Positions 1-9,132 of a DNA stretch of 64,000 nucleotides are shown one piece after another. The DNA is taken from assembly GCA_014377705.1 (NCBI GenBank), contig JACMPC010000135.1, positions 1 through 64,000 of the forward strand. The letters are read 5' to 3'. A model generated the notes under the pieces. The model had not been told where the DNA came from, made no database searches, and saw nothing but the letters and a program-made list of their open reading frames with translations. Source of the DNA: Dermatophilaceae bacterium (lineage in GTDB: Bacteria; Actinomycetota; Actinomycetes; Actinomycetales; Dermatophilaceae). The translations under genes and the position numbers were made by a program. Numbering within the stretch: position 1 is the first letter of the stretch; each line of letters begins with the position of its first letter.

Positions 1-190
1 CGCCCTGGCGTCGCCCTTCCCCGGCCACGCTGACCGGCTGGCCGGAGCCGCCGACCTCTTCGACTCCGTCCGCTACGGACATCGTCGCGCGAACGCAGAC
101 CAGGCCACCCGGATCCATCGGCTCGACGCCGAGCTGGCCGCGACCCGGCCGATTCTGGCCCCGTCGCCGCCCCCGGGTCTGCCGGTATGA
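1..190 (+). CDS. DUF4129 domain protein, C-terminal fragment
   Basis: Only the last 62 codons are inside the window, read from base 2 to a TGA at 188-190. The fragment contains FDSVRYGHRRA followed by an acidic/aromatic helix and a Pro-rich tail. This resembles the C-terminal end of DUF4129 proteins, membrane proteins whose soluble tail carries an 'FD.vRYG' motif. The stop codon overlaps the ATG of the following DUF4350 gene (ATGA), which implies translational coupling. DUF4129, DUF4350, MoxR and DUF58 genes commonly cluster in Actinobacteria, so context supports the call. The function of the family is not established. The start and membrane part lie outside the window. Confidence 0.7.
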   Translation, partial: ALASPFPGHADRLAGAADLFDSVRYGHRRANADQATRIHRLDAELAATRPILAPSPPPGLPV

Positions 191-1377
191 CGACAACCGC
201 AACCGCCCGGGTCTCCAAACCGGTGAAACACCAACGTCCGCGCTGGCTCACGCCGGTCGTCCTGGTTGCCCTGCTGATAGCGGCTGCCATGGCGGTGACT
301 GCCCTGAACCGGAACGCGCTGCAGAACGACGACGACCTCGACCCGGCAAACCCCGGATACTCCGGGGCTCAGGGTCTGGCTCGCTCCCTGAGCAACCACG
401 GTGTCACGGTGACCATCGTCCGAAGCCAGCGCGAACTGCTCGGCCAGAGGATCGACGGCGCCACGACGGTGACGATCACCAGCCCGAACCAGCTGTCGGG
501 GCGGACGGCGCGAACCGCGTTGACGCACGCCGCCTCTGCCGCCCGCGTGGTGCTGCTCGACGCCGACCGCGAGGTCACCGCAGGCATGGGCCTGCCGGTC
601 GAGTCCCATCGGGCTCAGCTGACGGATGTGGCAGCCGGCTGCCAGAGCACCGCGGTGGGTGCCGCCTTCCGACTTGGCCGGGCTGACCGCGCCTACACGC
701 CCAAGCGGATGTCCAACGGGCACCCCGCCTTGACAACCTGCTTCCCGGACAAGATCGACGGGGGCGGCGCCATGGTCAACCTGCCGGCCATCACGGGACG
801 ACCGGCGGTCACCCTGCTGGGGGATGACAGCCTGATCACCAACGGGGCCATCCTGGACGCCGACAACGCGGCGATCGCCCTGCGCCTGTTCGGACAGGAC
901 GACCGTCTTGTCTGGTACGTCCCCTCGCTAGCTGACATCACCGCAGCCGACAGCACCTCTCGATCCATTGCACCGCCATGGTTCCGGCCGGGACTGTTCC
1001 TGGCCGGCTCAGCCGTTCTGCTGCTCTGCCTCTGGCGGGGACGCCGTCTCGGCCGTCTGGTGACCGAGCCGTTGCCTGTCGTCGTCCGCGCCGTCGAGTC
1101 AACCGAGAGCCGCGGCCGGATGTACCGCAGGTCACGTGACCGGACCAGAGCGCTGGCGGTTCTTCAGCTTGCCACCCGAAGGCGACTCACGGCATACCTC
1201 GGCCTGTCGCCTTCATCTCCGGTCAGCAGCGTGGCGGCGGCCTCTGCCGCGGTCAGCGGCAGGGACCACCATGAGGTCCTGGGTCTGCTGAGCTCAACCG
1301 CGGCACCTGACGACTCGTCGCTCCTGAAACTAGCCAACGCACTCCTGGCACTCGAGAAAGAAGTACGCGGAAGATGA
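187..1377 (+). CDS. DUF4350 domain membrane protein
   Basis: A 396-residue protein with one membrane segment near residues 20-40, a long extracytoplasmic domain, and a second membrane segment near 265-283 followed by an Arg-rich cytoplasmic tail. The segment NPGYSGAQGLARSLSNHGV after the first helix is the usual beginning of the DUF4350 domain. This domain has a glutamine-amidotransferase-like fold without clear catalytic residues. The start ATG overlaps the stop of the upstream DUF4129 gene and the stop overlaps the ATG of the MoxR gene (ATGA), so the three are very likely co-translated. The cluster is thought to act at the envelope. No enzymatic role can be assigned from the sequence. Confidence 0.8.
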   Translation: MTTTATARVSKPVKHQRPRWLTPVVLVALLIAAAMAVTALNRNALQNDDDLDPANPGYSGAQGLARSLSNHGVTVTIVRSQRELLGQRIDGATTVTITSPNQLSGRTARTALTHAASAARVVLLDADREVTAGMGLPVESHRAQLTDVAAGCQSTAVGAAFRLGRADRAYTPKRMSNGHPALTTCFPDKIDGGGAMVNLPAITGRPAVTLLGDDSLITNGAILDADNAAIALRLFGQDDRLVWYVPSLADITAADSTSRSIAPPWFRPGLFLAGSAVLLLCLWRGRRLGRLVTEPLPVVVRAVESTESRGRMYRRSRDRTRALAVLQLATRRRLTAYLGLSPSSPVSSVAAASAAVSGRDHHEVLGLLSSTAAPDDSSLLKLANALLALEKEVRGR

Positions 1378-2384
1378 CCGACATCAACCAGCCAGCTCAG
1401 GATCACCCGTCCCCCGACACCCCCCGCGCATCCTCGGACCAAGCCCGTAGGGCGCTGCTTGCGGTCCGCCGCGAGGTCGCCAAGGCGGTGGTCGGACAGG
1501 ACGCCGCGGTGTCTGGCATCATCATCGCGCTGCTGAGTCGAGGCCACATCCTGCTCGAGGGTGTTCCCGGGGTGGCCAAGACCCTCCTCGTGCGTGCCGT
1601 GGCGGCCGCGCTCGACATCGAGACCAAGCGGGTGCAGTTCACCCCCGACCTGATGCCAGGCGACCTCACCGGCTCGCTGATCTACGATCCGCACAGCGCC
1701 GAGTTCTCCTTCCGCAAAGGCCCTGTCTTCACCAACCTGCTGCTCGCCGACGAGATCAACCGGACGCCGCCCAAGACCCAGTCCGCGCTGCTGGAGTCGA
1801 TGGAGGAGCGTCAGGTCTCGGTCGACGGCGCGCCCAGGCCGCTGCCGTGGCCTTTCATGGTCGCCGCCACGCAGAACCCCGTCGAGTACGAGGGCACCTA
1901 CCCGCTGCCCGAGGCGCAGCTCGACCGGTTCCTGCTCAAGGTCGAGCTGCCACTGCCCCCACGCGAGGATGAGATCAATGTGGTTCGCCGTCACGCGTCC
2001 GGCTTCGACCCCCGCGACCTGGCTGCGGCCGGCCTGCGCCCTGTCGCCGGGCCGGCGGACCTCGACGCCGCGGTGGCAGCAGTCCGGACCGTGACAGTGT
2101 CACCAGAGGTCACCGGCTACATCGTCGACATCGCCAGGGCAACCCGACAGTCCCCGTCACTGTCTCTGGGCGCCAGCCCGCGAGGCGCCACCGCGCTGAT
2201 GTCGACCAGCCGGGCCTGGGCCTGGCTGAGCGGCCGGGAGTTCGTGACCCCCGACGACGTCAAGGCGCTTGCGCACGCGACATTGGCCCACAGGCTTGCG
2301 CTGCAGCCGGAGGCCGAGCTTGAGGGCGTCAGCATCGGGTCGGTACTGGCCAGCGCCCTGTCCTCCGTGCCTGTCCCCCGCTGA
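1374..2384 (+). CDS. MoxR-family AAA+ ATPase
   Basis: A 336-residue AAA+ ATPase of the MoxR type. Walker A is GVPGVAKT (63-70) and Walker B is LLLADEIN (122-129), followed by the family segment TPPKTQSALLESMEE. The sensor region has ATQNPVEYEGTYPLPEAQLD, and the C-terminal lid ends in the usual PDDVKALA helix. MoxR ATPases act as chaperone-like partners of von Willebrand-type proteins, and the next gene encodes the expected DUF58 partner. The start overlaps the DUF4350 stop by 4 bp. All motifs are intact and the length is normal, so family assignment is secure. The client protein is not known. Confidence 0.95.
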   Translation: MTDINQPAQDHPSPDTPRASSDQARRALLAVRREVAKAVVGQDAAVSGIIIALLSRGHILLEGVPGVAKTLLVRAVAAALDIETKRVQFTPDLMPGDLTGSLIYDPHSAEFSFRKGPVFTNLLLADEINRTPPKTQSALLESMEERQVSVDGAPRPLPWPFMVAATQNPVEYEGTYPLPEAQLDRFLLKVELPLPPREDEINVVRRHASGFDPRDLAAAGLRPVAGPADLDAAVAAVRTVTVSPEVTGYIVDIARATRQSPSLSLGASPRGATALMSTSRAWAWLSGREFVTPDDVKALAHATLAHRLALQPEAELEGVSIGSVLASALSSVPVPR

Positions 2385-2418
2385 CCGCTGACATGTCTCC
2401 AGCGATCCCTGGTCTGGT

Positions 2419-3750
2419 ATGGCCTTCGTGGGCGTGGCCTTCGTGGGCGTGGTCCTCGTGGCCCTGACCGGGCGCGCGCCTGCGCTGCTGCTGCTGGGGC
2501 TGGTCGCCGTCTTCCTCCAGCCGACGATGGGCACCGTCCTGATCTGGTGGCTGGTCACCCTCTGCGCCGTCGGCCTTGATCTGTTGCTGGCGCTAAGTCC
2601 CCGCCAACTGGTGCTCAGCCGCGATCGGGTACCCCAGGTCAGGCTCGGGGTGCGTGGGTCTACCACGCTGCGCCTGGCGAACCCGACGTCGCGAGCTCTG
2701 CGCGGCATCGTCCGCGACGCCTGGCAACCCTCCGCCGGAGCGCGAGACGACCGGCACGCCGTCACCGTCCGCCGCGGCGAGCACGTCGCCCTGGTGACCC
2801 AGCTGACCCCCACCCGTCGCGGCGACCGGAGAGCAGACCGGGTCACGGTTCGCAGTGTGGGTCCGCTCGGGCTGGCCGCCCGACAGCGCTCTTTCCCGGT
2901 CGAGGGGGCCATCCGCGCGCTGCCGCCGTTCACGTCGCGCAAGCACCTGCCAAGCCGCCTGGCTATTCTGCGCCAGCTCGATGGCCGCTCGGCAGTTCGC
3001 GTGCGCGGTGCCGGCACGGAGTTCGACTCGCTGCGCGACTACGTTGTCGGGGACGACGTGCGCAGCATCGACTGGCGGGCCACGGCCCGCCGCAACGCTG
3101 TCGTCGTACGCACCTGGCAGCCCGAGCGTGACCGACGGCTGATTCTGGTCCTGGACACCTCACGAACCTCCGCCGGGCGAGTGGGTGACATGCCGCGTCT
3201 GGATGCGGCCATGGACGCCTCACTGCTGCTGGCCGCTCTGGCGTCTCGTGCAGGCGACAAGGTGGACTTCCTCGCAGGCGACAGGCAGGTGCGTGCCCGG
3301 CTCGGCGGCGCCAGCCGCAAGACTCTTCTGGGCGATCTCGTGACGGCGATGGCCCCACTGGAGCCGGCCCTGCTGGAAGCCGACTGGTCGATGATGGCCG
3401 GAGCGATCTCTGCCTTGAGCCGCCGTCGCTCACTGGTGGTCCTGCTGACCCCACTCGAGCCCGCGGCCATCGAGGAGAGCCTGCTACCAACCCTCGCCAC
3501 GCTCACCCGTCACCACCGGGTAATCCTTGCTTCCGTGGCCGATCCTGCCCTCGCCTCGATGGCCTCAGACGTCAGCAGCACCTCACGGGTGTACGACGCT
3601 GCGGCTGCTGAACGCACCATCGGCCTGCGCAAGCGGACGGCCGAGGTTCTGAGGCGTCTCGGGGTTCACGTGATCGATGCCGAGCCGGATCACCTTCCGA
3701 TTGCCCTGACTGACCACTACCTGCTGTTGAAGAGCCGGGGCCTGCTGTAG
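2419..3750 (+). CDS. DUF58 domain protein (vWA-like partner of MoxR)
   Basis: A 443-residue protein. Two adjacent membrane segments lie within the first ~55 residues, followed by a beta-rich domain, then the DUF58 signature EFDSLRDYVVGDDVRSIDW and a von Willebrand A-like region beginning RRLILVLDTS. In this family the DxS-type site resembles a metal-ion adhesion site. The ATG at 2419 is the only start in this frame after an upstream stop at 2389-2391, and no good ribosome site precedes it; translation may depend on the MoxR gene 34 bp upstream. DUF58 proteins pair with MoxR ATPases. The biological role in this organism is unknown. Confidence 0.88.
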   Translation: MAFVGVAFVGVVLVALTGRAPALLLLGLVAVFLQPTMGTVLIWWLVTLCAVGLDLLLALSPRQLVLSRDRVPQVRLGVRGSTTLRLANPTSRALRGIVRDAWQPSAGARDDRHAVTVRRGEHVALVTQLTPTRRGDRRADRVTVRSVGPLGLAARQRSFPVEGAIRALPPFTSRKHLPSRLAILRQLDGRSAVRVRGAGTEFDSLRDYVVGDDVRSIDWRATARRNAVVVRTWQPERDRRLILVLDTSRTSAGRVGDMPRLDAAMDASLLLAALASRAGDKVDFLAGDRQVRARLGGASRKTLLGDLVTAMAPLEPALLEADWSMMAGAISALSRRRSLVVLLTPLEPAAIEESLLPTLATLTRHHRVILASVADPALASMASDVSSTSRVYDAAAAERTIGLRKRTAEVLRRLGVHVIDAEPDHLPIALTDHYLLLKSRGLL

Positions 3751-3766
3751 TTATCGAACCGGGGTC

Positions 3767-3781
3767 ACCTCGTGCCGAGGT
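3767..3781. terminator. Short hairpin between convergent DUF58 and SpoIIM genes
   Basis: ACCTCG-TGC-CGAGGT is a perfect 6-bp stem with a 3-base loop, lying 16 bp after the DUF58 stop and 49 bp before the stop of the opposite-strand SpoIIM gene. A short T-rich stretch follows on the plus strand. Its place between convergent genes fits a bidirectional terminator. The stem is short, so this is tentative. Confidence 0.4.
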
Positions 3782-3829
3782 TTGACGTGAATTTGGCGCA
3801 CGGTCCCTAGGTTTGGGGTTTGGGAATCT

Positions 3830-4831
3830 TTAGGCGACTGTGGGGGCTGTGTCGCCGGCGTCCCGGGCGGAGATGTCGCCAGTCGCGCCCCGGTGGAAGG
3901 CCCGGCGCCCGAGAGTGAACACGTAGGTGAGGAAAGCTGTCTCGACGAGGACGCCGATGCTGATGCGCGCCCAGGTGGGCAGCGGCGAGGGCGTCACGAA
4001 GGCCTCGACGACTCCCGAGACAGCCAGCACGACGACCAGCCCGAGAGCTACGGCCATGGCCGAGCGGCCTTCTTCGGCAAGGGCTCTCGACCGGGTTCGC
4101 GGACCGGGTTCGATCCAGGCCCAGAAGAGACGAAGCCCGGTCGCACCGGCCACGAACACCGCCGTCAGCTCCAGCAGCCCGTGAGGCAGGATCAGACCGA
4201 AGAACAGGGAGCCGCGGCCATGGTTGATCATGATCGCGCCTATGAACCCCAGGTTGAGGACGTTCTCGAAGAGCAGGTAGACCACCGGGAAGCCGAGGAC
4301 TCCAGAGGCGATGCAGATAGCCGTCAGCCAGGCGTTGTGCGTCCAGACCAGCGCGGCGAAGTTCGTCGCCGCGAACTCGCTGTAGTAGCTCTCGAAGCCC
4401 GTGTTGACGAGCTTGTCGACCTCAGCCGGCGACATCAGCGATGACTCGAACTGCGGGTGCGAGAGGAACCACCAGCCGATGACCACGGCCAGCACCACGT
4501 TCACCAGGGCTATCGGGATCCACCACCGGCGGGTCCGGTAGAGGGCGGCAGGGAAGGTCTCGGTGAAGAAACCTCCCAGGTCCGACCAGGCCACCGATCT
4601 CGTCCCGGCCGACCGCGTCCGGGCCCGGGCGAGCAGCGAGGACAGGTAGATCACCAGGCTCGGGTCTGGGGCTGACGAACGCACCACGGACAGATGGGTG
4701 GCCACCCGTTGGTAGAGGTCGAGAATCTCGTCCGCCTCGGCTCCGCTGGCCGACCCGTGGCGCGCCAGGTGCTCCAGGCGGGTCCACTCGCCATGGTGCG
4801 CTTCGACGAAAGCATCCAGATCCACGTTCAC
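3830..4831 (-). CDS. Stage II sporulation protein M (SpoIIM) family membrane protein
   Basis: A 333-residue integral membrane protein with about five to six hydrophobic segments. It starts VNVDLDAFVEAHHGEWTRLE, the normal beginning of actinobacterial SpoIIM-family (DUF95) proteins, and contains the NHGRGSLFFGLILPHGLLEL segment typical of the family. The GTG at 4829-4831 is chosen because it begins this conserved N-terminus and leaves 72 bp to the divergent RDD gene. A longer frame would run into that gene. In non-sporulating Actinobacteria the family sits beside MoxR/DUF58/RDD genes, as here, and probably belongs to the same envelope module. The name does not imply sporulation. Confidence 0.85.
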   Translation of the reverse strand: MNVDLDAFVEAHHGEWTRLEHLARHGSASGAEADEILDLYQRVATHLSVVRSSAPDPSLVIYLSSLLARARTRSAGTRSVAWSDLGGFFTETFPAALYRTRRWWIPIALVNVVLAVVIGWWFLSHPQFESSLMSPAEVDKLVNTGFESYYSEFAATNFAALVWTHNAWLTAICIASGVLGFPVVYLLFENVLNLGFIGAIMINHGRGSLFFGLILPHGLLELTAVFVAGATGLRLFWAWIEPGPRTRSRALAEEGRSAMAVALGLVVVLAVSGVVEAFVTPSPLPTWARISIGVLVETAFLTYVFTLGRRAFHRGATGDISARDAGDTAPTVA

Positions 4832-4903
4832 ACTGTATTCGCGGTCCCGCCCGTCCGCCGGGCCCGGCCAGATACGCTGACCTGTCATGAGCAGGAGCGC
4901 GAT

Positions 4904-5731
4904 ATGAGCAGCAGCACCGTCGGCGTCGGCGCCGACGACCTGGTGACCGGTGAGGCAGTCGCCCTGGAGCTGCCGGCGGCCGGTATCGCACTGCATGCGC
5001 TCTCGGGCTTCCTAGACGTGACGGTGGCGATTCTGGCCCTGATGATCGCCCTGTTCGTCACCCCGCTGATCACCCAGGGCGCCGACGACGCCGTCTTCGG
5101 CGCCGTGACCACTGTGCTCCTGGTCATGGTCTTCGTCGTCCTGCCGACCTCGCTGGAGACCCTCACCCGCGGCCGCTCGGTGGGCAAGTTCGCCACCGGC
5201 CTGAGGACCGTCCGCGACGATGCCGGGCCAATCGGGTTTCGCCATGCCCTGACCCGCGCGCTTGTCGGTTTCGTGGAGATCTGGCTTCTGTTCTGCGTTC
5301 CTGCCCTGGTGAGCGGATTGGTGAGCTCCAAGGGCAAGCGGCTGGGCGACCATGCCGCCGGCACCTATGTGGTGCGGGAACGGGTCCACCTGTCCTTGCC
5401 GCCGCCTCCGATGATGCCGCGGGAGCTGGCCGCCTGGGCATCCGCTGCGGACATCGCTCGCCTGCCGGACGGCCTGGCCATGGCCCTGCGGCAGTTCGTC
5501 ATGCGCGCGCCACTGCTGAGTCCGGGCTCGCGTGCTGCCATCGGCGTTCAGCTGTACGACGAGGTGCTCACCTACCTGGCCCCGGCGCCCCCGGCTGGCA
5601 TCCACCCCGAGCTCGTGCTCGCCGCGGTCATCGCCGACCGGCGACGGCGCGACGGGATCCGGCTACGGCGAGACGCCACACTGCGCCGTCGCCTCATCCC
5701 GGCCGACCCGATCGACTCGCCACCGCGGTAG
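4904..5731 (+). CDS. RDD family membrane protein
   Basis: A 275-residue protein. Hydrophobic segments lie at about 30-50, 60-80 and 120-145, with the family landmarks GRSVGKFATGLRTV and KGKRLGDHAAGTYVV. The C-terminal ~100 residues are soluble and Arg-rich. The ATG at 4904 follows CAGGAG at 4892-4897 with good spacing. RDD proteins are membrane proteins of unclear function, some linked to ion or solute transport. The arginine usually found in the first helix appears to be replaced (ALHALSGFLD), an uncertain reading. It is divergent from SpoIIM, so the two probably share a promoter region of about 72 bp. Confidence 0.85.
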   Translation: MSSSTVGVGADDLVTGEAVALELPAAGIALHALSGFLDVTVAILALMIALFVTPLITQGADDAVFGAVTTVLLVMVFVVLPTSLETLTRGRSVGKFATGLRTVRDDAGPIGFRHALTRALVGFVEIWLLFCVPALVSGLVSSKGKRLGDHAAGTYVVRERVHLSLPPPPMMPRELAAWASAADIARLPDGLAMALRQFVMRAPLLSPGSRAAIGVQLYDEVLTYLAPAPPAGIHPELVLAAVIADRRRRDGIRLRRDATLRRRLIPADPIDSPPR

Positions 5732-5744
5732 TCCCGGTCCTCGT

Positions 5745-5764
5745 TCGGGCGCGCCCGCGCCCGA
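5745..5764. terminator. GC-rich hairpin between convergent RDD and add genes
   Basis: CGGGCGCG-CC-CGCGCCCG is a perfect 8-bp stem, extended by a T-A pair, in the 59-bp gap between the RDD stop and the opposite-strand adenosine deaminase stop. It may terminate both transcripts. No U-tract follows. Confidence 0.45.
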
Positions 5765-5790
5765 GGGGGCGGGCGAGCGCGCCAGGGCCG

Positions 5791-6939
5791 TCAGGCGTCG
5801 CCCAGAGCCGCGTACCCCGGCTTGACCACGTCGTCGATGATTGCCAGACGCTCGTCGAACGGGATGAACGCCGACTTCAGCGCGTTGATCGTGGCCCAGC
5901 GCAGATCCCCCAGGGTCCACCCCGCCTCGCCGACCAGTAGCGACATCTCACGGGTCATCGAGGTACCACTCATCAACCGGTTGTCAGTGTTGACGGTGAC
6001 CCGGAACCGAAGCCTTTTCAACAACGAGATCGGATGGAGAGCAACGGACTCGGCGGCGCCGGTCTGGACATTGCTGCTCGGACACATCTCGAGCGGGATT
6101 CGCCGGTCCCGCACGTATCCCGCGAGCCCGCCGAGAGTCACCTCGGAGGGATCGGCATGGGCCGCATAGGCCACCTCGCCGGGGTCCCCCTGGAAGCCGG
6201 AGGTCCCCACACCGCCGGAGACGAACTGAAGGTCGTCGACGATGCGCACGCCATGACCAAGGCGATCGGCCCCGCACCACTGAATCGCCTCCCAGATGCT
6301 GGGGAGCCCGAACGCCTCGCCTGCGTGAATCGTGAAATGGGCGTTCTCCCGGCGGAGGTACTCGAACGCGTCCAGGTGCCGGGTGGGCGGAAACCCTGCC
6401 TCAGCGCCGGCGATGTCGAAGCCCGCGACCCCCTGACCGCGGTATCGCACGACAAGCTCGGCGATCTGGCTGCTCTTGGCCGCGTGGCGCATCGCCGTCA
6501 ACAGGGCGGTGACCCGGATCCCCCGACCGGCGTCGGCAGCAATCCGCTCGCCGTCCCGGAAGCCGGCGTTCACCGCCTCGACCACGTCCTCCAGCGACAG
6601 GCCATCGACCAGGTGCTGCTCGGGGGCGTAGCGAACCTCGGCGTAGACCGTGCCGTCATCCGCGAGATCCTGCACGCACTCGCTGGCGACCCGGTGCAGA
6701 CCGGCCACCGTCTGCATCACCGCCAAAGTCTGCTCGAACGTCATGAGGTAGCGCTCCAGCGAGCCCGAGTCCGCGCTGTCCCGGAACCAGGCGCCGAGCG
6801 AGCCCGCCTCGCGGGCCGGAAGTCCCTGATAGCCAATGGTATCGGCGAGCTCGATGATCGTCTGCGGACGCAGACCGCCGTCCAGGTGGTCATGCAGCAG
6901 TGCCTTCGGGGCACGGCGCAGGGTGTCGTCGGTAGTCAC
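5791..6939 (-). CDS. add: Adenosine deaminase
   Basis: A 382-residue metal-dependent hydrolase that converts adenosine or deoxyadenosine to inosine or deoxyinosine. The zinc ligands are visible in order: HDH near residue 16, the HAGE motif, the GHGVRI histidine, and the TVNTDNR segment with the metal-binding aspartate. The start is a GTG directly abutting the TGA of the cupin gene, so the two are coupled. It is the last gene of the nucleoside uptake and salvage operon, which also holds deoA and cdd. Length and motifs are typical, with no sign of damage. Confidence 0.95.
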   Translation of the reverse strand: MTTDDTLRRAPKALLHDHLDGGLRPQTIIELADTIGYQGLPAREAGSLGAWFRDSADSGSLERYLMTFEQTLAVMQTVAGLHRVASECVQDLADDGTVYAEVRYAPEQHLVDGLSLEDVVEAVNAGFRDGERIAADAGRGIRVTALLTAMRHAAKSSQIAELVVRYRGQGVAGFDIAGAEAGFPPTRHLDAFEYLRRENAHFTIHAGEAFGLPSIWEAIQWCGADRLGHGVRIVDDLQFVSGGVGTSGFQGDPGEVAYAAHADPSEVTLGGLAGYVRDRRIPLEMCPSSNVQTGAAESVALHPISLLKRLRFRVTVNTDNRLMSGTSMTREMSLLVGEAGWTLGDLRWATINALKSAFIPFDERLAIIDDVVKPGYAALGDA

Positions 6940-7293
6940 TCAGTCCTCGCGGTTGACGATGTCTGGGGCGAACGCGGGCAGGCAGACGGCGACGTACTCG
7001 GCGCCTTCGGGTCCGCACGAGTATCGGATGCGCTCGCCGGCGCTGGTCAGGATCGACTGCCCCGCCACTGCGGTGACGGGGCCGTCCTCGTGATCGACAG
7101 TCACCGAACCCGACAGCACCAGGGTGATCTCGTCGAACTCCGGTCTCTGGTAGGGCTCGTCCCAGTTGGCGGGCGCGACCATGTGAGCGACCGAGACGGC
7201 CACGCTGCCGGTATTGACCCGGCCGACATGCTCACTGATGATCTTGCCGCCCGGGACGGGGATCTGCGTTGGTTCACTGATGAGTCGAGGCAC
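6940..7293 (-). CDS. Small cupin-domain protein
   Basis: A 117-residue single-domain cupin. The stretch EFDEITLVLSGSVTVDHEDG followed by AGQSILTSAGERIRYS matches the two cupin motifs, though the usual His-x-His of motif 1 is absent (EFDEI). Metal binding may therefore be altered. It starts at GTG 7293 behind AGGGTGAAGG, and its stop abuts the GTG of add. It lies between deoA and add inside the nucleoside salvage operon, which suggests a role in handling a purine, pyrimidine or sugar-phosphate intermediate. I cannot assign a substrate. Confidence 0.75.
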   Translation of the reverse strand: MPRLISEPTQIPVPGGKIISEHVGRVNTGSVAVSVAHMVAPANWDEPYQRPEFDEITLVLSGSVTVDHEDGPVTAVAGQSILTSAGERIRYSCGPEGAEYVAVCLPAFAPDIVNRED

Positions 7294-7364
7294 GCCTTCA
7301 CCCTAGTCCGAGCGCACGACCTAGACCTCACGCCATCACGCGCGTGGGGGTTGAACCTGTGGCT

Positions 7365-8660
7365 TCAGCTGATCCGGTCGATCACCAGCGGCAGAAGATC
7401 AGGACGGGAACCCTCTGGCGCAATGAGGCACGCGCCATCCAACGCCTCGATCGCCCGGTCGAACCGCCCCGGGGTGTCGGTGTGCAGCGTCATCAGCGGA
7501 TCGCCGGACCGAAGGACTGCTCCGGGCTTGGCATGCATCTCGATGCCGGCGCCGGCCTGGACCTTGTCCTCCTTGCGGGCCCGCCCTGCGCCGAGCCGCC
7601 ACGCCGCGATGCCGATCTGCAGGGCGTCGAGCCGGGTGAGCACCCCGGACCCGGGAGCCAGGATCTGGTGGGTCTCCCTGGCCACGGGAAGCGGCGCGGA
7701 GGGGTCACCACCCTGGGCGGCAATCATTCGACGCCATACGTCCATGGCCCGCCCGTCCCTGAGCGCATCGGCTGGGTCGACGTCACCACGGCCTGCGGCG
7801 GCGAGCATCTCCCGCGCCAGCACCAGCGTCAGCTCCACGACATCCGGCGGGCCGCCACCGGCCAGCACCTCGACCGACTCACGGACCTCGAGAGCGTTGC
7901 CAGCCGTCAGACCGAGCGGGGTCGCCATGTTGGTCAGCAGCGCCACCGTGCTCACCCCGGCGTCCTTGCCAAGATCGACCATCGTCCTGGCAAGCTCACG
8001 GGCCGAGTCGACGTCCTTCATGAACGCGCCGGACCCGACCTTGACGTCGAGCACGAGCGCACCCGTGCCCTCAGCGATCTTCTTGCTCATGATCGAGCTC
8101 GCGATCAGCGGGATGGCTTCCACCGTTCCGGTGACGTCGCGCAGGGCGTAGAGCTTCTTGTCCGCGGGCGCCAGACCGTCACCTGCTGCGCAGATCACCG
8201 CGCCGACCTCCTCGAGCTGACGCATCATCTCGTCGTTGGACACCGTGGCGCTCCAGCCCGGGATGGACTCGAGCTTGTCGAGCGTCCCGCCGGTGTGACC
8301 CAGCCCGCGACCGGACAGCTGAGGGACCGCCACGCCGCAGGCCGCCACCAGGGGCGCCAGCGGCAGCGTGATCTTGTCTCCGACCCCGCCGGTCGAGTGC
8401 TTGTCCGAGGTCGGGCGCGACAACCCCGAGAAGTCCATCCGCTCACCGGAAGCAATCATCGCGGCGGTCCAGCGGGAGATCTCGCGACGGTTCATCCCGT
8501 TGAGCAGGATCGCCATGGCCAGGGAGGACATCTGCTCGTCGGCCACCACCCCGCGTGTGTACGCGTCGATGACCCAGTCGATCTGTGGGTCACTCAGCTC
8601 CTGCATGCCGCGCTTGGCGACGATGACGTCAACGGCATCGAAGGCCTCAGCCATGTCCAT
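7365..8660 (-). CDS. deoA: Thymidine phosphorylase
   Basis: A 431-residue nucleoside phosphorylase that releases deoxyribose-1-phosphate from thymidine or deoxyuridine. The family signature SGRGLGHTGGTLDKLE and the phosphate-binding DKHSTGGVGDK are both present. The start at 8660 (MDMAEAFDAV) is preceded by AGAGG. The same frame continues 44 codons upstream, but that part shows no family similarity and lacks a ribosome site. It follows cdd by 52 bp. In this operon imported pyrimidine deoxynucleosides would be deaminated by Cdd and then cleaved here. Confidence 0.95.
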   Translation of the reverse strand: MDMAEAFDAVDVIVAKRGMQELSDPQIDWVIDAYTRGVVADEQMSSLAMAILLNGMNRREISRWTAAMIASGERMDFSGLSRPTSDKHSTGGVGDKITLPLAPLVAACGVAVPQLSGRGLGHTGGTLDKLESIPGWSATVSNDEMMRQLEEVGAVICAAGDGLAPADKKLYALRDVTGTVEAIPLIASSIMSKKIAEGTGALVLDVKVGSGAFMKDVDSARELARTMVDLGKDAGVSTVALLTNMATPLGLTAGNALEVRESVEVLAGGGPPDVVELTLVLAREMLAAAGRGDVDPADALRDGRAMDVWRRMIAAQGGDPSAPLPVARETHQILAPGSGVLTRLDALQIGIAAWRLGAGRARKEDKVQAGAGIEMHAKPGAVLRSGDPLMTLHTDTPGRFDRAIEALDGACLIAPEGSRPDLLPLVIDRIS

Positions 8661-8712
8661 GATCCTCTCGTGTGCGGTACGTCTGTCGTCCGGCTCGCCG
8701 CAGCGGCGCAGG

Positions 8713-9132
8713 TCAGCCCCGGCTCGCGTCGAAGTGGTCGAGATCGTCCCCGCCGAAGGCATCTGGAAGCACCTCGGCCATGGTGCGGACACCGGCGGCG
8801 GTCATGACCTGGCACCTGGCTCCACCGTGCTCCCACAACAGCTGGCGACACCGTCCACACGGCATCAGGGGGTCCCCGTTGCCGTTCACGCAGGCCACCG
8901 CCACCAACCGGCCTCCACCGGTCAGCCGAAGCTGCGAGATCATGCCGCACTCGGCACACAACGCCACCCCGTAGGACGCGTTCTCGACGTTGCAGCCGGA
9001 CACCAGACGCCCGTCGTCGACGAGACCAGCCACCCCCACAGGGAACGTGCTGTATGGCGCGTAGGCCTGGTGCATCGCCTCGATAGCCTTGGCGCGCAAC
9101 AGTTCCCAGTCGATGGACGCAGCCTGGCCCAC
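8713..9132 (-). CDS. cdd: Cytidine deaminase
   Basis: A 139-residue enzyme of the small tetrameric type that deaminates cytidine and deoxycytidine. The zinc site is Cys-Ala-Glu (ALCAECGM) plus PCGRC, with NVENASYG upstream. The start is a GTG at 9130-9132 that shares one base with the TAG of the upstream permease gene, so it is translationally coupled. The frame continues further upstream inside the permease gene but shows no domain similarity there. Its place between transporter and deoA fits pyrimidine nucleoside salvage. Confidence 0.93.
   Translation of the reverse strand: MGQAASIDWELLRAKAIEAMHQAYAPYSTFPVGVAGLVDDGRLVSGCNVENASYGVALCAECGMISQLRLTGGGRLVAVACVNGNGDPLMPCGRCRQLLWEHGGARCQVMTAAGVRTMAEVLPDAFGGDDLDHFDASRG

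Noticed and set aside
6034-8151. A 705-codon open frame on the plus strand across add, cupin and deoA
   Set aside because: It is antisense to clear enzymes, has a composition typical of GC-rich shadow frames, and shows no domain.
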